DNA of 64,000 nucleotides from Corella eumyota (taxonomy: Eukaryota; Chordata; Ascidiacea; Phlebobranchia; Corellidae): assembly GCA_963082875.1 (NCBI GenBank), contig OY720102.1:13304990-13368989 (forward strand), in the 5' to 3' direction. A program made the translations under genes and the position numbers. Of the stretch, positions 36,701-44,084 are shown one piece after another. Every line of letters begins with the position of its first letter. The first letter of the stretch is position 1. The notes beneath the pieces were generated by a model. The model was not told the DNA's origin, made no database searches, and worked only from the letters and a program-made list of their open reading frames with translations.

Positions 36701-39700
36701 TATGCATTTAACAGGAAACATCACTGACGATTTACGGACTGACTAAAGCCAATACAACCAGTACTAACTTACTAATTATACAACTTTGCTTTGCTGTTGT
36801 ATTGTTTTCCATAGGCTACCTATGAATTACCTATTGACTCTGTCCAAACGATCACAACAACTTTTAGGCCAATCTAGTTTTACTATTAGACTATTGCCGT
36901 AATTTTTTTTGATAAAGTAGCTAATTAATTTTAAGTTAATCTGAGTTTAAACCACCTCAATTGGCGGGTTAACTTTTTAGCGATTTAACTCGAGTTTAAT
37001 CACTCCACCCTAAGTGTGATAATAAGTAAATTTTAATTAAAGTTTAAATATTTCAGATAAATAACAAGTTATTAAAAATTAAAATTGTTCATTTCTGTGT
37101 TACTTCAAAATTTTAGTTATTATTATTATTTTTATAAAGTGTTTTGTTAAACTGTTTTTTATCCTAGTTATTTTAATTAAAGTAACTTTTAATTAAGTAA
37201 AATATAAATATTGTTTTAGATAAAGTTGAACTTATCATGGAACAAAATTGGGGATGAAGCTGCAACATTACTGGGTGAGGTTATTGACAAGTTTGAGGAA
37301 CTTAATATTAGTTATTGTCGCATCACAGAAGTTGGTGGATTGGCCATTGCTAGAGGTTGTTCAAAACTAACGAATACTGTAAGTATATTACTTTATTGCT
37401 TGGTATTTAAAGATTAATTATTTAAACAAGCACTAGATTTAAATAACATTTAATATTAAAATTACTTTATGTAACAACAAAACTTTTTTATTTAGTTTAT
37501 AGAAATATAAACACAAACTTATTTTCAATTTTATTACAAGAAGTAAAAACGGTCACAATGCCCATTAACTTTAACAATGGGTCATTGTTGAGTTACAACT
37601 TATTGTATTATATTTAAATAAAATTATTTTTTGTATTTCCTTAGGATCAAATTATTTAAAAATTAAAAGTTTTAAAGAAATATTTAAAACAAAATTACTT
37701 TATAAACTTTTGGAGAATTTTAAACTTAAAATAAACAAAAATAATTAAATTTAACAATTAATACATTATTTTTAGTGACATTAAACAAATTTAGTTTTAA
37801 ACATTTAAATATTTTGGCTCATTTATTAAAAAAAATTTATTAATTAACAATAAAATTTTATTAAAACAATAAGTGTGATAATAAGTAAATTTTAATTAAA
37901 GTTTAAATATTCTAAATATATAACAAGTTGGTAAAAATTAAATATTGGTCATTTTTGTGTTACTTCAAAATTTTATTTATTATTATTTTTATAAAGTGTT
38001 TTGTTTAACTGTTTTTTATCCTAGTTATTTTAATTAAAGTAATCTTTAAATTAAGTAAAATATAAATTTTGTTTTAGATAAAGTTGGACTTAGGAGGGAA
38101 CAAAATCGGTGATGAAGCTGCAACATTACTGGGTGAGGTTATTGACAAGTTTGAGGAACTTAATATTAGGAATTGTAACATCACAGAAGTTGGTGGATTG
38201 GCCATTGCTAGAGGTTGTTCAAAACTAACACATCCTGTAAGTATATTACTTTATTGCTTCGTATTTTTCAATTTTTTTATTTAAACAAGCACTAGATTTA
38301 AATAACATTTATTATTAAAATTGCTTTATGTAACAACAAAACTTTTTTATTTAGTTTATAAAAATATAAACACAAACTTATTTTCAATTTTATAACAAGA
38401 AGTGAAAAGGTCGCAATGCCCATTAACTTTAACAATGGGTCATTGTTAAGTTACAACTTATTGTATTATATTTAAATAAAATTATTTTTTGTATTTCCTC
38501 AGGATCAAATTATTTAAAAATTAAAAGTTTTAAAGAAATATTTAAAACAAAATTACTTTATAAACTTTTGGAGAATTTTAAACTTAAAATAAACAAAAAT
38601 AATTAAATTTACCAATTAATACATTATTTTAGTGGCATTAAACAAATTCAGTTTTAAACATTTAAATATTTTGGCTTATTTATTAAAAAAAATTTATTAA
38701 TTAACAATAAAATTTTATTAAAACAATATGTGTGATAATAAGTAAATTTTAATTAAAGTTTAAATATTTTAAATATATAACAAGTTGGTAAAAATTAAAT
38801 ATTGGTCATTTTTGTGTTACTTCAAAATTTTATTTATTATTATTTTTATAAAGTGTTTTGTTTAACTGTTTTTTATCCTAGTTATTTTAATTAAGTTAAA
38901 TATAAATTTTGTTTTAGATAAAGTTGGACTTATCAGGGAACTATGTTGGTGATGAAACTGCAACATTACTGGGTGAGGTTATTGACAAGTTTGAGGAACT
39001 TGGTATTAGAGGTTGTAACATCACAGAAGTTGGTGGATTGGCCATTGCTAGAGGTTGTTCAAAACTAACAAATACTGTGAGTATATTACTTTATTGCTTG
39101 GTATTTAAAGATTAATTATTTAAACAAGCACTAGATTTAAATAAAATTTATATTAAAATTACTTTATGTAACAACAAAACTTTTTTATTTAGTTTATAGA
39201 AATATAAACACAATTTTATTTTCAATTTTATAACAAGAAGTAAAAACGGTCACAATGCCCATTAACTTTAACAATGGGTCATTATTAAGTTACAACTTAT
39301 TGTATTATATTTAAATGAAATTATTTTTTGTATTTCCTCAGGATCAAATTATTTAAAAATTAAAAGTTTTAAAAAAATATTTAAAACAAAATTACTTTAT
39401 AAACTTTTGGAGAATTTTAAACTTAAAATAAACAAAAATAATTAAATTTAACAATTAATACATTATTTTTAGTGACATTAAACAAATTCAATTTTAAACA
39501 TTTAAATATTTTGGCTCATTTATTAAAAAAAATTTATTAATTAACAATAAAATTTTATTAAAACAATAAGTGTGATAATAAGTAAATTTTAATTAAAGTT
39601 TAAATATTCTAAATATATAACAAGTTGGTAAAAATTAAATATTGGTCATTTTTGTGTTACTTCAAAATTTTATTTATTATTATTTTTATAAAGTGTTTTG

Positions 39701-41973
39701 TTAAACTGTTTTTTATCCTAGTTATTTTAATTAAAGTAATCTTTAAATTAAAGTAAAATATAAATTTTGTTTTAGATAAAGTTGAACTTATCAGAGAACG
39801 AAATCGGTGATGAAACTGCAACATTACTGGGTGAGGTTATTGACAAGTTTGAGGAACTTTATATTTGGGGTTGTAACATCACAGAAGTTGGTGGATTGGC
39901 CATTGCTAGAGGTTGTTCAAAACTAACAAATACTGTGAGTATATTACTTTATTGCTTCGTATTTTTTAATTTTTTTATTTAAACAAGCACTAGATTTAAA
40001 TAACATTTATTATTAAAATTACTTTATGTAACAACAAAACTTTTTTATTTAGTTTATAGAAATATAAACACAAATTTATTTTCAATTTTATAACAAGAAG
40101 TAGAAAAGTCACAATGCCCATTAATTTTAACAATGGGTCATTATTAAGTTACAACTTATTGTATTATATTTAAATAAAATTATTTTTTGTATTTTCTCAG
40201 GATCAAATTATTTAAAAATTAAAAGTTTTAAAGAAATATTTAAAACAAAATTTTACTTTATAAACTTTTGGAGAATTTTAAACTTAAAATAAACAAAAAT
40301 AATTAAATTTAACAATTAATACATTATTTTTAGTGACATTAAACAAATTCAATTTTAAACATTTAAATATTTTGGCTTATTTATTAAAAAAAAATTTATT
40401 AATTAACAATAAAATTTTATTAAAACAATAAGTGTGATAATAAGTAAATTTTAATTAAAGTTTAAATATTTTAGATATATAACAAGTTGGTAAAAATTAA
40501 ATATTGGTCATTTTTGTGTTACTTCAAAATTTTATTTATTATTATTTTTATAAAGTGTTTTGTTAAACTGTTTTTTATCCTAGTTATTTTAATTAAAGTA
40601 ATCTTTAAATTAAAGTAAAATATAAATTTTGTTTTAGATAAAGTTGAACTTTTCAGATAACAAAATCGGTGATGAAGCTGTAACATTACTGGGTGAGGTT
40701 ATTGACAAGTTTGAGGAACTTGATATTAGTCGTTGTAACATCACAGAAGTTGGTGGATTGGCCATTGCCAGAGGTTGTTCAAAACTAACAAATACTGTAA
40801 GTATATTACTTTATTGCTTGGTATTTAAAGATTTATTATTTAAACAAGCACTAGATTTAAATAACATTTATTATTAAAACTACTTTATGTAATAACAAAC
40901 TTTTTAATCGATAAAAATATAAACAAAAATTAATTTTTCAATTTTATTAACAAAAAGTAAAAATCGTCACAATGCCGTCACAATGCCCATAAATTTTAAC
41001 AATGGTTCATTGTTAAGTCACAATCTATTAATATTTTTTTTAAATTAAGTTTTGTATTTTTCCTATTTTGAAATAATTAAAAATTAATAAAATGTTTTTT
41101 ATCAAATTTCCGGTATAACTTAAGAGTATCAATGAATTTATTTTATTTATATTATTTGTAATTTATGTTAATTAGTAGTTTAATTTATTTTATTTAAACT
41201 TAAAGTTTAACTTTACTTACTAAAATTAACTACAACAATTAAATTTATTGATTCAATAATTATTGGATTAATAGTTGTTTTAAATTAATTATTTGAATTA
41301 GAGTAATTTTTGAATTAAGTAAAATATAAATTTTGTTTTAGATAAAGTTAAACATTTAATATTAAAATTGATTTGTTTAAACAAAACTTTAATTTTTATT
41401 AAATTTATAATTTTGTAAAAAAAATTAAACAGTCACAATGCCCATTAACTTTAACAATGGTTCATTGTTAAGTTACAATCCATTGTATTAATATTTACTA
41501 AAATAAGTTTTAGTATTTTTCCAGAATCAAATTATTTGAAAATTAAAAGTTTTAAAAATTAATAAATGCAACATGTAACCTAACCACAAGAACAATTTAA
41601 ATCTTTAGAAAATGTTTAAATTTAACAATTATTATTTTTTGAAATTATTTTAAACAATTTCAATTTTCCAATAAAAAAACTTTAAACATTTAAAATCTCT
41701 TTTTTTTAGTTATTAAAAAGCAAATTATAATTTAACAATAAAACTTTATTTAAACTATTGGTGTGCTAATAATAAATTTTAATTAAAGTTTAAATGTTTT
41801 AGATGAAAGAGTTGGGTATTAGCTTTAACAATCTTGGAGATGAGTGTGCTGTTGCTTTCTCATCATGCCTCCACAACTTTCAATACTTACGTGTATGGTT
41901 TTGTGGTTTTACTGTGAATGGGGAACAACTATTGTGGGAAGCAAGCAAAAAAGTTCCAAATATGGAACTGTAA
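12632..41973 (+). CDS. NLR immune-receptor-like gene: novel N-terminal exons, NACHT, nine LRR exons
   Basis: Exons: 12632-12775, 13013-13094, 14077-14244, 15036-15085, 15231-15303, 16156-16205, 16378-16450, 20938-22771, eight LRR exons between 23773 and 40796, and 41803-41973. All junctions have GT/AG and agreeing phases, which strongly supports one gene of about 1,305 residues. NLR proteins are cytosolic sensors: NACHT is a P-loop ATPase that oligomerises, LRRs sense ligand or autoinhibit, and the N terminus signals. Here the N terminus is not a recognisable Death, CARD or Pyrin domain but a set of short low-complexity exons. The NACHT exon has an apparent single-base loss just before the Walker A motif. 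The downstream introns hold three Harbinger elements; introns upstream of the NACHT exon hold Kolobok-like, SINE and fossil retroelement DNA. Gene structure confident; ligand and signalling partner unknown. Confidence 0.8.
13013..13094 (+). CDS. NLR exon 2: 'SLNISGGEIFFAEIS' segment
   Basis: 82 nt, acceptor TTTTACAG, donor GTAAGT, phase 0 in and phase 1 out. Encodes NLQAGPVSLNISGGEIFF and on to RNLPP, a short beta-prone, hydrophobic segment. Eroded relatives of the same exon occur at about 6.1, 6.66 and 47.64 kb downstream of each promoter-like block, so it belongs to a repeated exon family in this array. Confidence 0.6.
13146..13989. mobile_element. Non-autonomous DNA element with about 40-bp inverted ends in NLR intron 2
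   Basis: Left end AGGGCCGACATTACGAAACT then TGTTAAGTTAACGATCTTG; the right end in reverse complement reads GGCCTAGAGCAGCATTATGA then AACTCGTTAGGTTAA...AACGATCTTG. There are no transposase motifs inside about 840 bases. Superfamily not determined; no clear target duplication was seen. Confidence 0.6.
14077..14244 (+). CDS. NLR exon 3: His/Asn-rich segment
   Basis: 168 nt, acceptor TTATAG, donor GTATTT. Entering in phase 1 it completes codon AAT and continues AMINFINPQVNVIRDFHQNE, then ITQNITHHENITHHK (an ENITHH repeat) and YGGAFMPGASIYDSTFPQTG. The alternative phases hit stops at once, so the phase match with exon 2 is informative. No known domain; the VNVIRDF and NIT repeats are the visible features. 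Confidence 0.65.
14678..14890 (+). repeat. tRNA-derived SINE, internally deleted, in NLR intron 3
   Basis: A box B-like 'gaattcgaatcccg' is followed by the family body (tcatgctgtagcgct, gagccagcacttaatcagcag) and the end 'cttcccacatt...aaataaagatatttac'. The CTGCCACAGGCAACTCGAGA block is missing, marking an internal deletion. Confidence 0.75.
15036..15303 (+). CDS. NLR exons 4 and 5: first copy of the 41-residue Pro/Arg module
   Basis: Exon 15036-15085 (50 nt) encodes GSTSNENERPRTSGLNQ and exon 15231-15303 (73 nt) begins EQPEELQTPDPH and ends DPEPRRRQNG. Together they form a 123-nt, phase 1 to phase 1 unit, so the pair can be duplicated or skipped without changing frame. The same pair follows at 16.16-16.45 kb and an orphan pair lies at 9.49-9.71 kb. 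The EPRRRQ stretch is basic; the rest is hydrophilic and probably a flexible linker. Confidence 0.65.
16156..16450 (+). CDS. NLR exons 6 and 7: second copy of the 41-residue Pro/Arg module
   Basis: Exon 16156-16205 encodes GSTSNENVQPRSSATNQ and exon 16378-16450 begins EQPEKSQTPDPH and ends QEPRRRQNEG. The terminal G joins the first two bases of the NACHT exon as GGT, which fits the phase exactly. The intron between the two exons is also recognisably duplicated from the preceding pair (gttttaactttaaa after each first exon). Confidence 0.65.
16824..17956 (-). pseudogene. Kolobok-like transposase core, frameshifted
   Basis: Three open pieces on the minus strand (17,956-17,525; 17,474-17,196; 17,189-16,824) cover the conserved core: a Cys-containing segment with QPLTNKRFSCNLLI, the DSPGH motif, and the TDMHPGIQ...HQFDLWH block ending in NHLWYSVSTC and HIQNKHSWISYEKFHAC. 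The second and third pieces are joined by a proper short intron, so only the first junction is a true lesion. The host intron is in the opposite orientation. Confidence 0.6.
18560..19290. other. Non-coding 5' part of the Kolobok-like relic
   Basis: AT-rich, no open frame of note. Presumably the transposon's 5' untranslated region (minus strand) between the THAP exon and the terminal repeat near 19.3-19.46 kb. Confidence 0.35.
19460..20110 (-). mobile_element. Broken Ty3/gypsy-related fossil (integrase piece)
   Basis: The reverse strand carries an integrase core segment (HPSSYKEHKYILTLKDYATW) followed by VERFNGLVKSMLKRL and FAFQEVL, closely similar to the integrase piece at 11.25-11.47 kb, so both fossils are one family. 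No LTRs were seen. Broken, with several breaks; old. The Kolobok-like relic adjoins it at a TTAA. Confidence 0.55.
20110..20625. other. AT-rich intron sequence, nothing recognised
   Basis: Remainder of NLR intron 7 before the SINE head. The open frame at 20,249-20,488 is hydrophobic-looking AT-rich sequence with no family resemblance. Confidence 0.3.
20628..20722 (+). repeat. tRNA-like head of the SINE family (5' part only)
   Basis: Box A-like 'tatggtagtggtccaaac', box B 'gggttcgattccc', then 'agtgatctcatgctgtagcgctctt' and an abrupt end. This is the best-preserved box B in the window, but the acceptor-stem pairing of a real tRNA is absent and the SINE continuation is present, so it is not called a tRNA gene. 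Confidence 0.7.
20938..22771 (+). CDS. NLR exon 8: pre-NACHT region, NACHT ATPase, winged-helix region
   Basis: Acceptor ATTTTAG; the first codon GGT is split with exon 7. The first 120 residues (NSLCEQLSTKCFEQAKSF...ELDKKKRDFTK) are charged, helical and of unknown family. Then come Walker A GHAGTGKST (about 21,329-21,355), Walker B LIFDGLDEAD (about 21,572-21,600), sensor-like FITSRP (about 21,711) and an NLR-type helical region with FKGLAFLAWNGFKKKKICF and SHLTWQELFAAMYLF. The donor GTAAGC at 22,772 is in phase 0. The exon is 1,834 nt, one short of what the flanking phases need: the frame before 21,311 and the frame of the Walker A differ, and one extra A in the AAAA run at 21,306-21,309 would account for it. 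This may be a sequence error, an allele, or a real lesion. Confidence 0.8.
22772..23772. other. NLR intron 8 with palindromic AACAATG motif
   Basis: About 1 kb, AT-rich. It contains at about 22,983-22,998 the AACAATGGTTCATTGTT inverted motif that recurs in every later LRR intron. No transposon recognised. Confidence 0.5.
23773..23931 (+). CDS. LRR exon 1 of 8
   Basis: 159 nt, 53 residues, phase 0 to phase 0. Encodes two ribonuclease-inhibitor-type repeats: IKMNLGGNEIGDEAATLLGE and FEELNIRGCNITKVGGLAIA, ending SKLTHP. Acceptor TTTTAG, donor GTAAGT. Variable face: NLGGNE and NIRGCN. It alone has ITK instead of ITE. Confidence 0.8.
24934..25955 (+). pseudogene. Harbinger transposase (HARBI1-like), element 1, damaged
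   Basis: From ATGGATACTTTGGAAATC. Conserved blocks are LLQLLVTLRFYATGNLQ, GFPNIVGAIDGTHI (first Asp), SPGGDSSEVFRNRKG, RWPGSTHDSRFF (second Asp) and CLHNFALKTRQEKL. The third acidic residue is replaced: SRIAQSFG where element 2 has SRIEQSFG. There are several stops and frameshifts, including a TGA after FKD shared by all three copies. It is inactive as read. Confidence 0.75.
26055..26910 (+). pseudogene. Harbinger Myb/SANT-like accessory protein, element 1, damaged
   Basis: The ATG at 26,055 opens MDNKIRTLNYDQSEGELLEL, then VKSYPVITSKLTNSS and, after an indel, LINIRCNRTPENLQNLYKN, the trihelix/Myb-like pattern of the second Harbinger protein that binds the element ends and helps import the transposase. 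A C-terminal Lys/Glu coiled-coil segment is at 26,716-26,910 (ENKKEIHKLTKKLLIKNQE), with a TAG inside it. Frameshifts and a poly(A)-type region separate the parts. Confidence 0.6.
28131..28289 (+). CDS. LRR exon 2 of 8
   Basis: 159 nt, phase 0/0. IKLDLTINEIGDEDVTLLGE then FEELNIMYCRITEVGG, ending SKLTNT. Variable face: DLTINE and NIMYCR. It carries GDEDV where most copies have GDEAA or GDETA. Confidence 0.8.
29232..30237 (+). pseudogene. Harbinger transposase, element 2, damaged
   Basis: The longest-preserved reading of the three for the N-terminal half (29,272-29,850). GFPNVVGAIDGTHIPIVSPG holds the first Asp, and the 29,899-30,237 frame holds SRIEQSFGILKQIFRAL with the third acidic residue intact. 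The second motif reads TYDS instead of THDS. The shared TGA after the FED segment and a frameshift remain, so it is not expected to be active. Confidence 0.75.
30357..31294 (+). pseudogene. Harbinger Myb/SANT-like protein, element 2, damaged
   Basis: Same start as in element 1 (MDNKIRTLNYDQSEGELLEL). The coiled-coil C terminus is open here (31,100-31,294: MLLLRQEIKNKKEIHILTKK ... LKNYRAACLNNFYEI). The middle part has indels relative to elements 1 and 3, and the block with the Gly/His-rich 'ggtggccaccacc' is missing. Confidence 0.6.
31881..32586. mobile_element. Inverted-repeat MITE with 'AAGCTTCGG' terminal repeats, nested in Harbinger 2
   Basis: Ends are GGTTGCCAGAAGCTTCGG and CCGAAGCTTCTGGCAACC, extending inward for about 100 bases of inverted repeat (GCGGGGGGTCG...GACGAAATTGCCGTGTAAAA). 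Each arm has short tandem copies of GTGAGAAGCTTCGGCC, two or three per arm. The interior contains a direct repeat of about 240 bases (GCGTCCGTCTTTAATCG near 32,062; GCGCCCGTCTTTAATCC near 32,302). Non-coding. Confidence 0.75.
33182..33340 (+). CDS. LRR exon 3 of 8
   Basis: 159 nt, phase 0/0. IKLDLSGNKISDETVTLLGE then FEKLRISECYITEVGG, ending SKLTNT. This is the most diverged unit: ISDET instead of IGDEA, FEKL instead of FEEL, face RISECY. Donor GTGAGT. Confidence 0.8.
34320..35327 (+). pseudogene. Harbinger transposase, element 3, damaged
   Basis: The frame 34,358-34,948 is the most complete of the three for the catalytic core: VVGAIDGTHIPIVSPGG (first Asp), VFRNRKGFVVNVQAICDAH, and RWPGLTHDSRFFENSRIRD (second Asp), stopping at the shared TGA. 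The next frame, 34,971-35,327, has SRIAQSFGIFKQRFQAL, where Ala replaces the third acidic residue, as in element 1. A short deletion relative to the others is seen after QTCME. Confidence 0.75.
35427..36287 (+). pseudogene. Harbinger Myb/SANT-like protein, element 3, damaged
   Basis: Start region altered by an A-run (atgaataaaaaaaaattag). The middle trihelix-like part and the C-terminal coiled coil (36,093-36,287: IENKKEIHILTKKLLIKNQE) are recognisable. Confidence 0.55.
37220..37378 (+). CDS. LRR exon 4 of 8
   Basis: 159 nt, phase 0/0. IKLNLSWNKIGDEAATLLGE then FEELNISYCRITEVGG, ending SKLTNT. Variable face: NLSWNK and NISYCR. This is the first unit without a Harbinger in the following intron. 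Confidence 0.8.
38078..38236 (+). CDS. LRR exon 5 of 8
   Basis: 159 nt, phase 0/0. IKLDLGGNKIGDEAATLLGE then FEELNIRNCNITEVGG, ending SKLTHP like exon 1. Units 5-8 repeat at about 840-862 bp intervals. Confidence 0.8.
38918..39076 (+). CDS. LRR exon 6 of 8
   Basis: 159 nt, phase 0/0. IKLDLSGNYVGDETATLLGE then FEELGIRGCNITEVGG, ending SKLTNT. Variable face: DLSGNY and GIRGCN. Donor GTGAGT. The upstream branch/pyrimidine region has lost about 18 bases relative to its neighbours. Confidence 0.8.
39776..39934 (+). CDS. LRR exon 7 of 8
   Basis: 159 nt, phase 0/0. IKLNLSENEIGDETATLLGE then FEELYIWGCNITEVGG, ending SKLTNT. Variable face: NLSENE and YIWGCN, with bulky aromatics. Donor GTGAGT. Confidence 0.8.
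40638..40796 (+). CDS. LRR exon 8 of 8
   Basis: 159 nt, phase 0/0. IKLNFSDNKIGDEAVTLLGE then FEELDISRCNITEVGG, ending SKLTNT. Variable face: NFSDNK and DISRCN. The following intron is more diverged than the others. Confidence 0.8.
41341..41356 (+). pseudogene. Vestigial LRR exon (acceptor and first codons only)
   Basis: TTGTTTTAG|ATAAAGTTAAAC repeats the acceptor and first codons (IKLN) of the LRR exons, then the sequence jumps to intron-like DNA; the remaining 145 or so bases of the exon are gone. The AACAATGGTTCATTGTT motif follows at about 41,454. This is a decayed ninth unit, probably skipped in splicing. Confidence 0.6.
41803..41973 (+). CDS. NLR terminal LRR exon and stop
   Basis: Acceptor GTTTTAG. 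Encodes MKELGISFNNLGDECAVAFS then SCLHNFQYLRVWFCGF and ends VPNMEL with TAA at 41,971-41,973. The sequence is distinct from the 159-nt family and forms the C-terminal cap; its duplicate is at the left edge of the window. An agaataaac near 42,050 may be the poly(A) signal. Confidence 0.8.
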   Translation: MKELGISFNNLGDECAVAFSSCLHNFQYLRVWFCGFTVNGEQLLWEASKKVPNMEL

Positions 41974-43939
41974 GTTTTGTTTACTATACAACATTATTTA
42001 AACATATTTACTATATGACAAACATATTTGCTATATTTAAATCCCTTTACTAGAATAAACTAAAGCTAACTACCAATAAAAGAGGTTTTTGACACTTTAA
42101 GACTACCTTTTTTTGTAGATTAGTTATTACATATTTTGATTTGTTACATTCTATTTTAAAATTTTTTTTTTAAATGGTTGATAATTTTTAAGGCATACAT
42201 TTACATTTTACTAGGCAAGAAGAATAACTTCAAATTTAAAATCAAATACAAACCCCTAAAACACGTTAGTTTAAACCCTCTAAAACATGTTATTTCAACT
42301 GGCAATTTGTTTTTATTTAGGAATTTTTAATCAACCACTTTTCAGTTATAAAGTAACTGAAGGATCGAATAAAGTAAGTTTTTAGTTTACATAAATATTA
42401 GTGATTTTATAAGGTTTATAATTATTTGTTAAAATTATTTTTAAAAATGTTGATAATTTTACCCAATAATTAAATTAGATTTTATTAAAATTACACCCAC
42501 TTATATTTAACTAGGTTGTGGCCCTGAAATCATGGAAACTTTGTTCATTTTGCTTGAAAAAAAAAAACCTTTCTGTGCAAAAAAAGTCAATTTTAAGAAA
42601 ATGGAAAAGTTATTTTTAAAGTTATTTTCATTCATTATTTGGTTTTTAATATTTCTGCGTTGTGTACAATGTGCTCTTTATCGTATAAGTGCTAATTTTA
42701 GTTTTTATTAATTCATTTTACAGTTTTATTTTAAATATTAATTTTCATTCATTATTTGGTCTTTAGTATTTTTATGTTGTGCTCAGATAAGTGCTAATTT
42801 TTACTATATTTGAATTTGTAGAAATATTGGGAATAATTTACTTCTATTGAACTGTTTGTTTATTTAAGTTCAAGATTAATTCCATTGTTAAAAAATGCAT
42901 TTTATTGAGGAAGTGTGCACTTGCTTTACTAATATGTAGTTTTGTGTAGTTTTTAAGAAGGATCTTTAGGTTTTAATGTTGTTATTTTCTATATATATTA
43001 AATGTTGGCAGAAAACTTCTCTTAATATAAAACTTTTGCATAAATGACAATATTAAACATTATTTTACTTGTATCTTATTAACCTATAAAAACATTTAAC
43101 TTCTTTATTGCTTTATATGTGCTACAATAGAGGCATAAAGGGCATGGCTTTAAACTTTTTCTTGTCATGTATCTAACCAGTTAAAATAAATTTTAAAGTT
43201 GTATGTCAATTAGTGCAAATAATATTTTAATGAAATTTTGAATCTTTTCTATTATTTGAAACCAGGACATTATTGGACTTGCAACCACTGTTGTATGTTA
43301 ACCTGAATCTTATGTAGTTATTGTAGATGTGCTTTTAAGTGCTTGTATGTTATGCAAATATTAATTCTTCACCGCTTGCCAAACAATTTGTAGAAGCGAT
43401 TAAAATTCTTAGTTATTCAGCAATATTGTGTTTTATTTGTAACGATGCTTATAAGATCATGTTTAAATATCCAGCAATGTTAAATATTATTTTAAGTACT
43501 TTACTGGAACAAGTACAATCTTAAAAATTCTTCCTTTCCCACAAAAAGACTTAAGCCCATACTTGGACAAATAACTTAAATTTAAGAAAAGTTGCCCATA
43601 AACAACTTGTCTTCCAGTAAGTGTATAGGGTCATCTTTAAAACAAAAAATTTACTGTTTCCTTGACAATCCTTTAAATTACCTTTACAAGCCTACACCTA
43701 CACACTTCCTTTTTTATAATATTTATCTCTTAAAATGTTTTGAGGATAAACGTTTACGCAACAACAGATGTTTTAACAAATTGGATAAACACAAAACAGC
43801 GTAAACTTTTGCTCGTACAAATTTTGGGATTTTTAGTTTTGCGAAAATTTTACGAAATTGCACGAAATTATAAAACCAGTTTAAAAAGTTGTGTTTAAAT
43901 TATATATTTAGTTGTGGTTGGTGTAGTTAAAAGGTAACC
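41974..43939. other. Spacer between NLR end and TXNL4A copy 2
   Basis: Repeat of 158-1,184, with an extra segment at about 42,170-43,130 that is absent from copy 1 and has no coding content or inverted ends I can see. The open frames in the track at 43,339-43,804 are AT-rich and match non-coding sequence in copy 1. Confidence 0.45.
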
Positions 43940-44084
43940 ATGTCGTACATGCTTCCCCATCTTACAAACGGCTGGCAAGTCGATCAATCGAACTTAAACG
44001 AGCAAGAAAAAGTTGTCGTGATTCGGTTCGGTCACGATTGGGACCCGGCCTGCATGAAAATGGACGAGGTATTTAATGATTTTA

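Larger units (their letters stand above)
33835..37010 (+). mobile_element. PIF/Harbinger element 3 (3,176 bp) in the intron after LRR exon 3
   Basis: Ends as in element 2 at the left (GTGTGGAGTTATTAAATTCG) and CACTCCACCC at the right, flanked by TAA at 33,832-33,834 and 37,011-37,013. The right end is slightly shortened. Encodes a damaged transposase and a damaged Myb-like protein. Confidence 0.85.
37379..41802 (+). repeat. Tandem array of about 860-bp LRR exon-intron units
   Basis: Exon starts 37,220, 38,078, 38,918, 39,776 and 40,638 are spaced 858, 840, 858 and 862 bases. Introns are nearly identical, including a TTTTAG|ATAAAG acceptor, an AACAATGGGTCATTGTT motif and a TAAGTGTGATAATAAG segment that is the empty Harbinger site. 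A further, eroded unit lies at about 40,900-41,760, where only the first bases of an exon remain. Confidence 0.85.
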
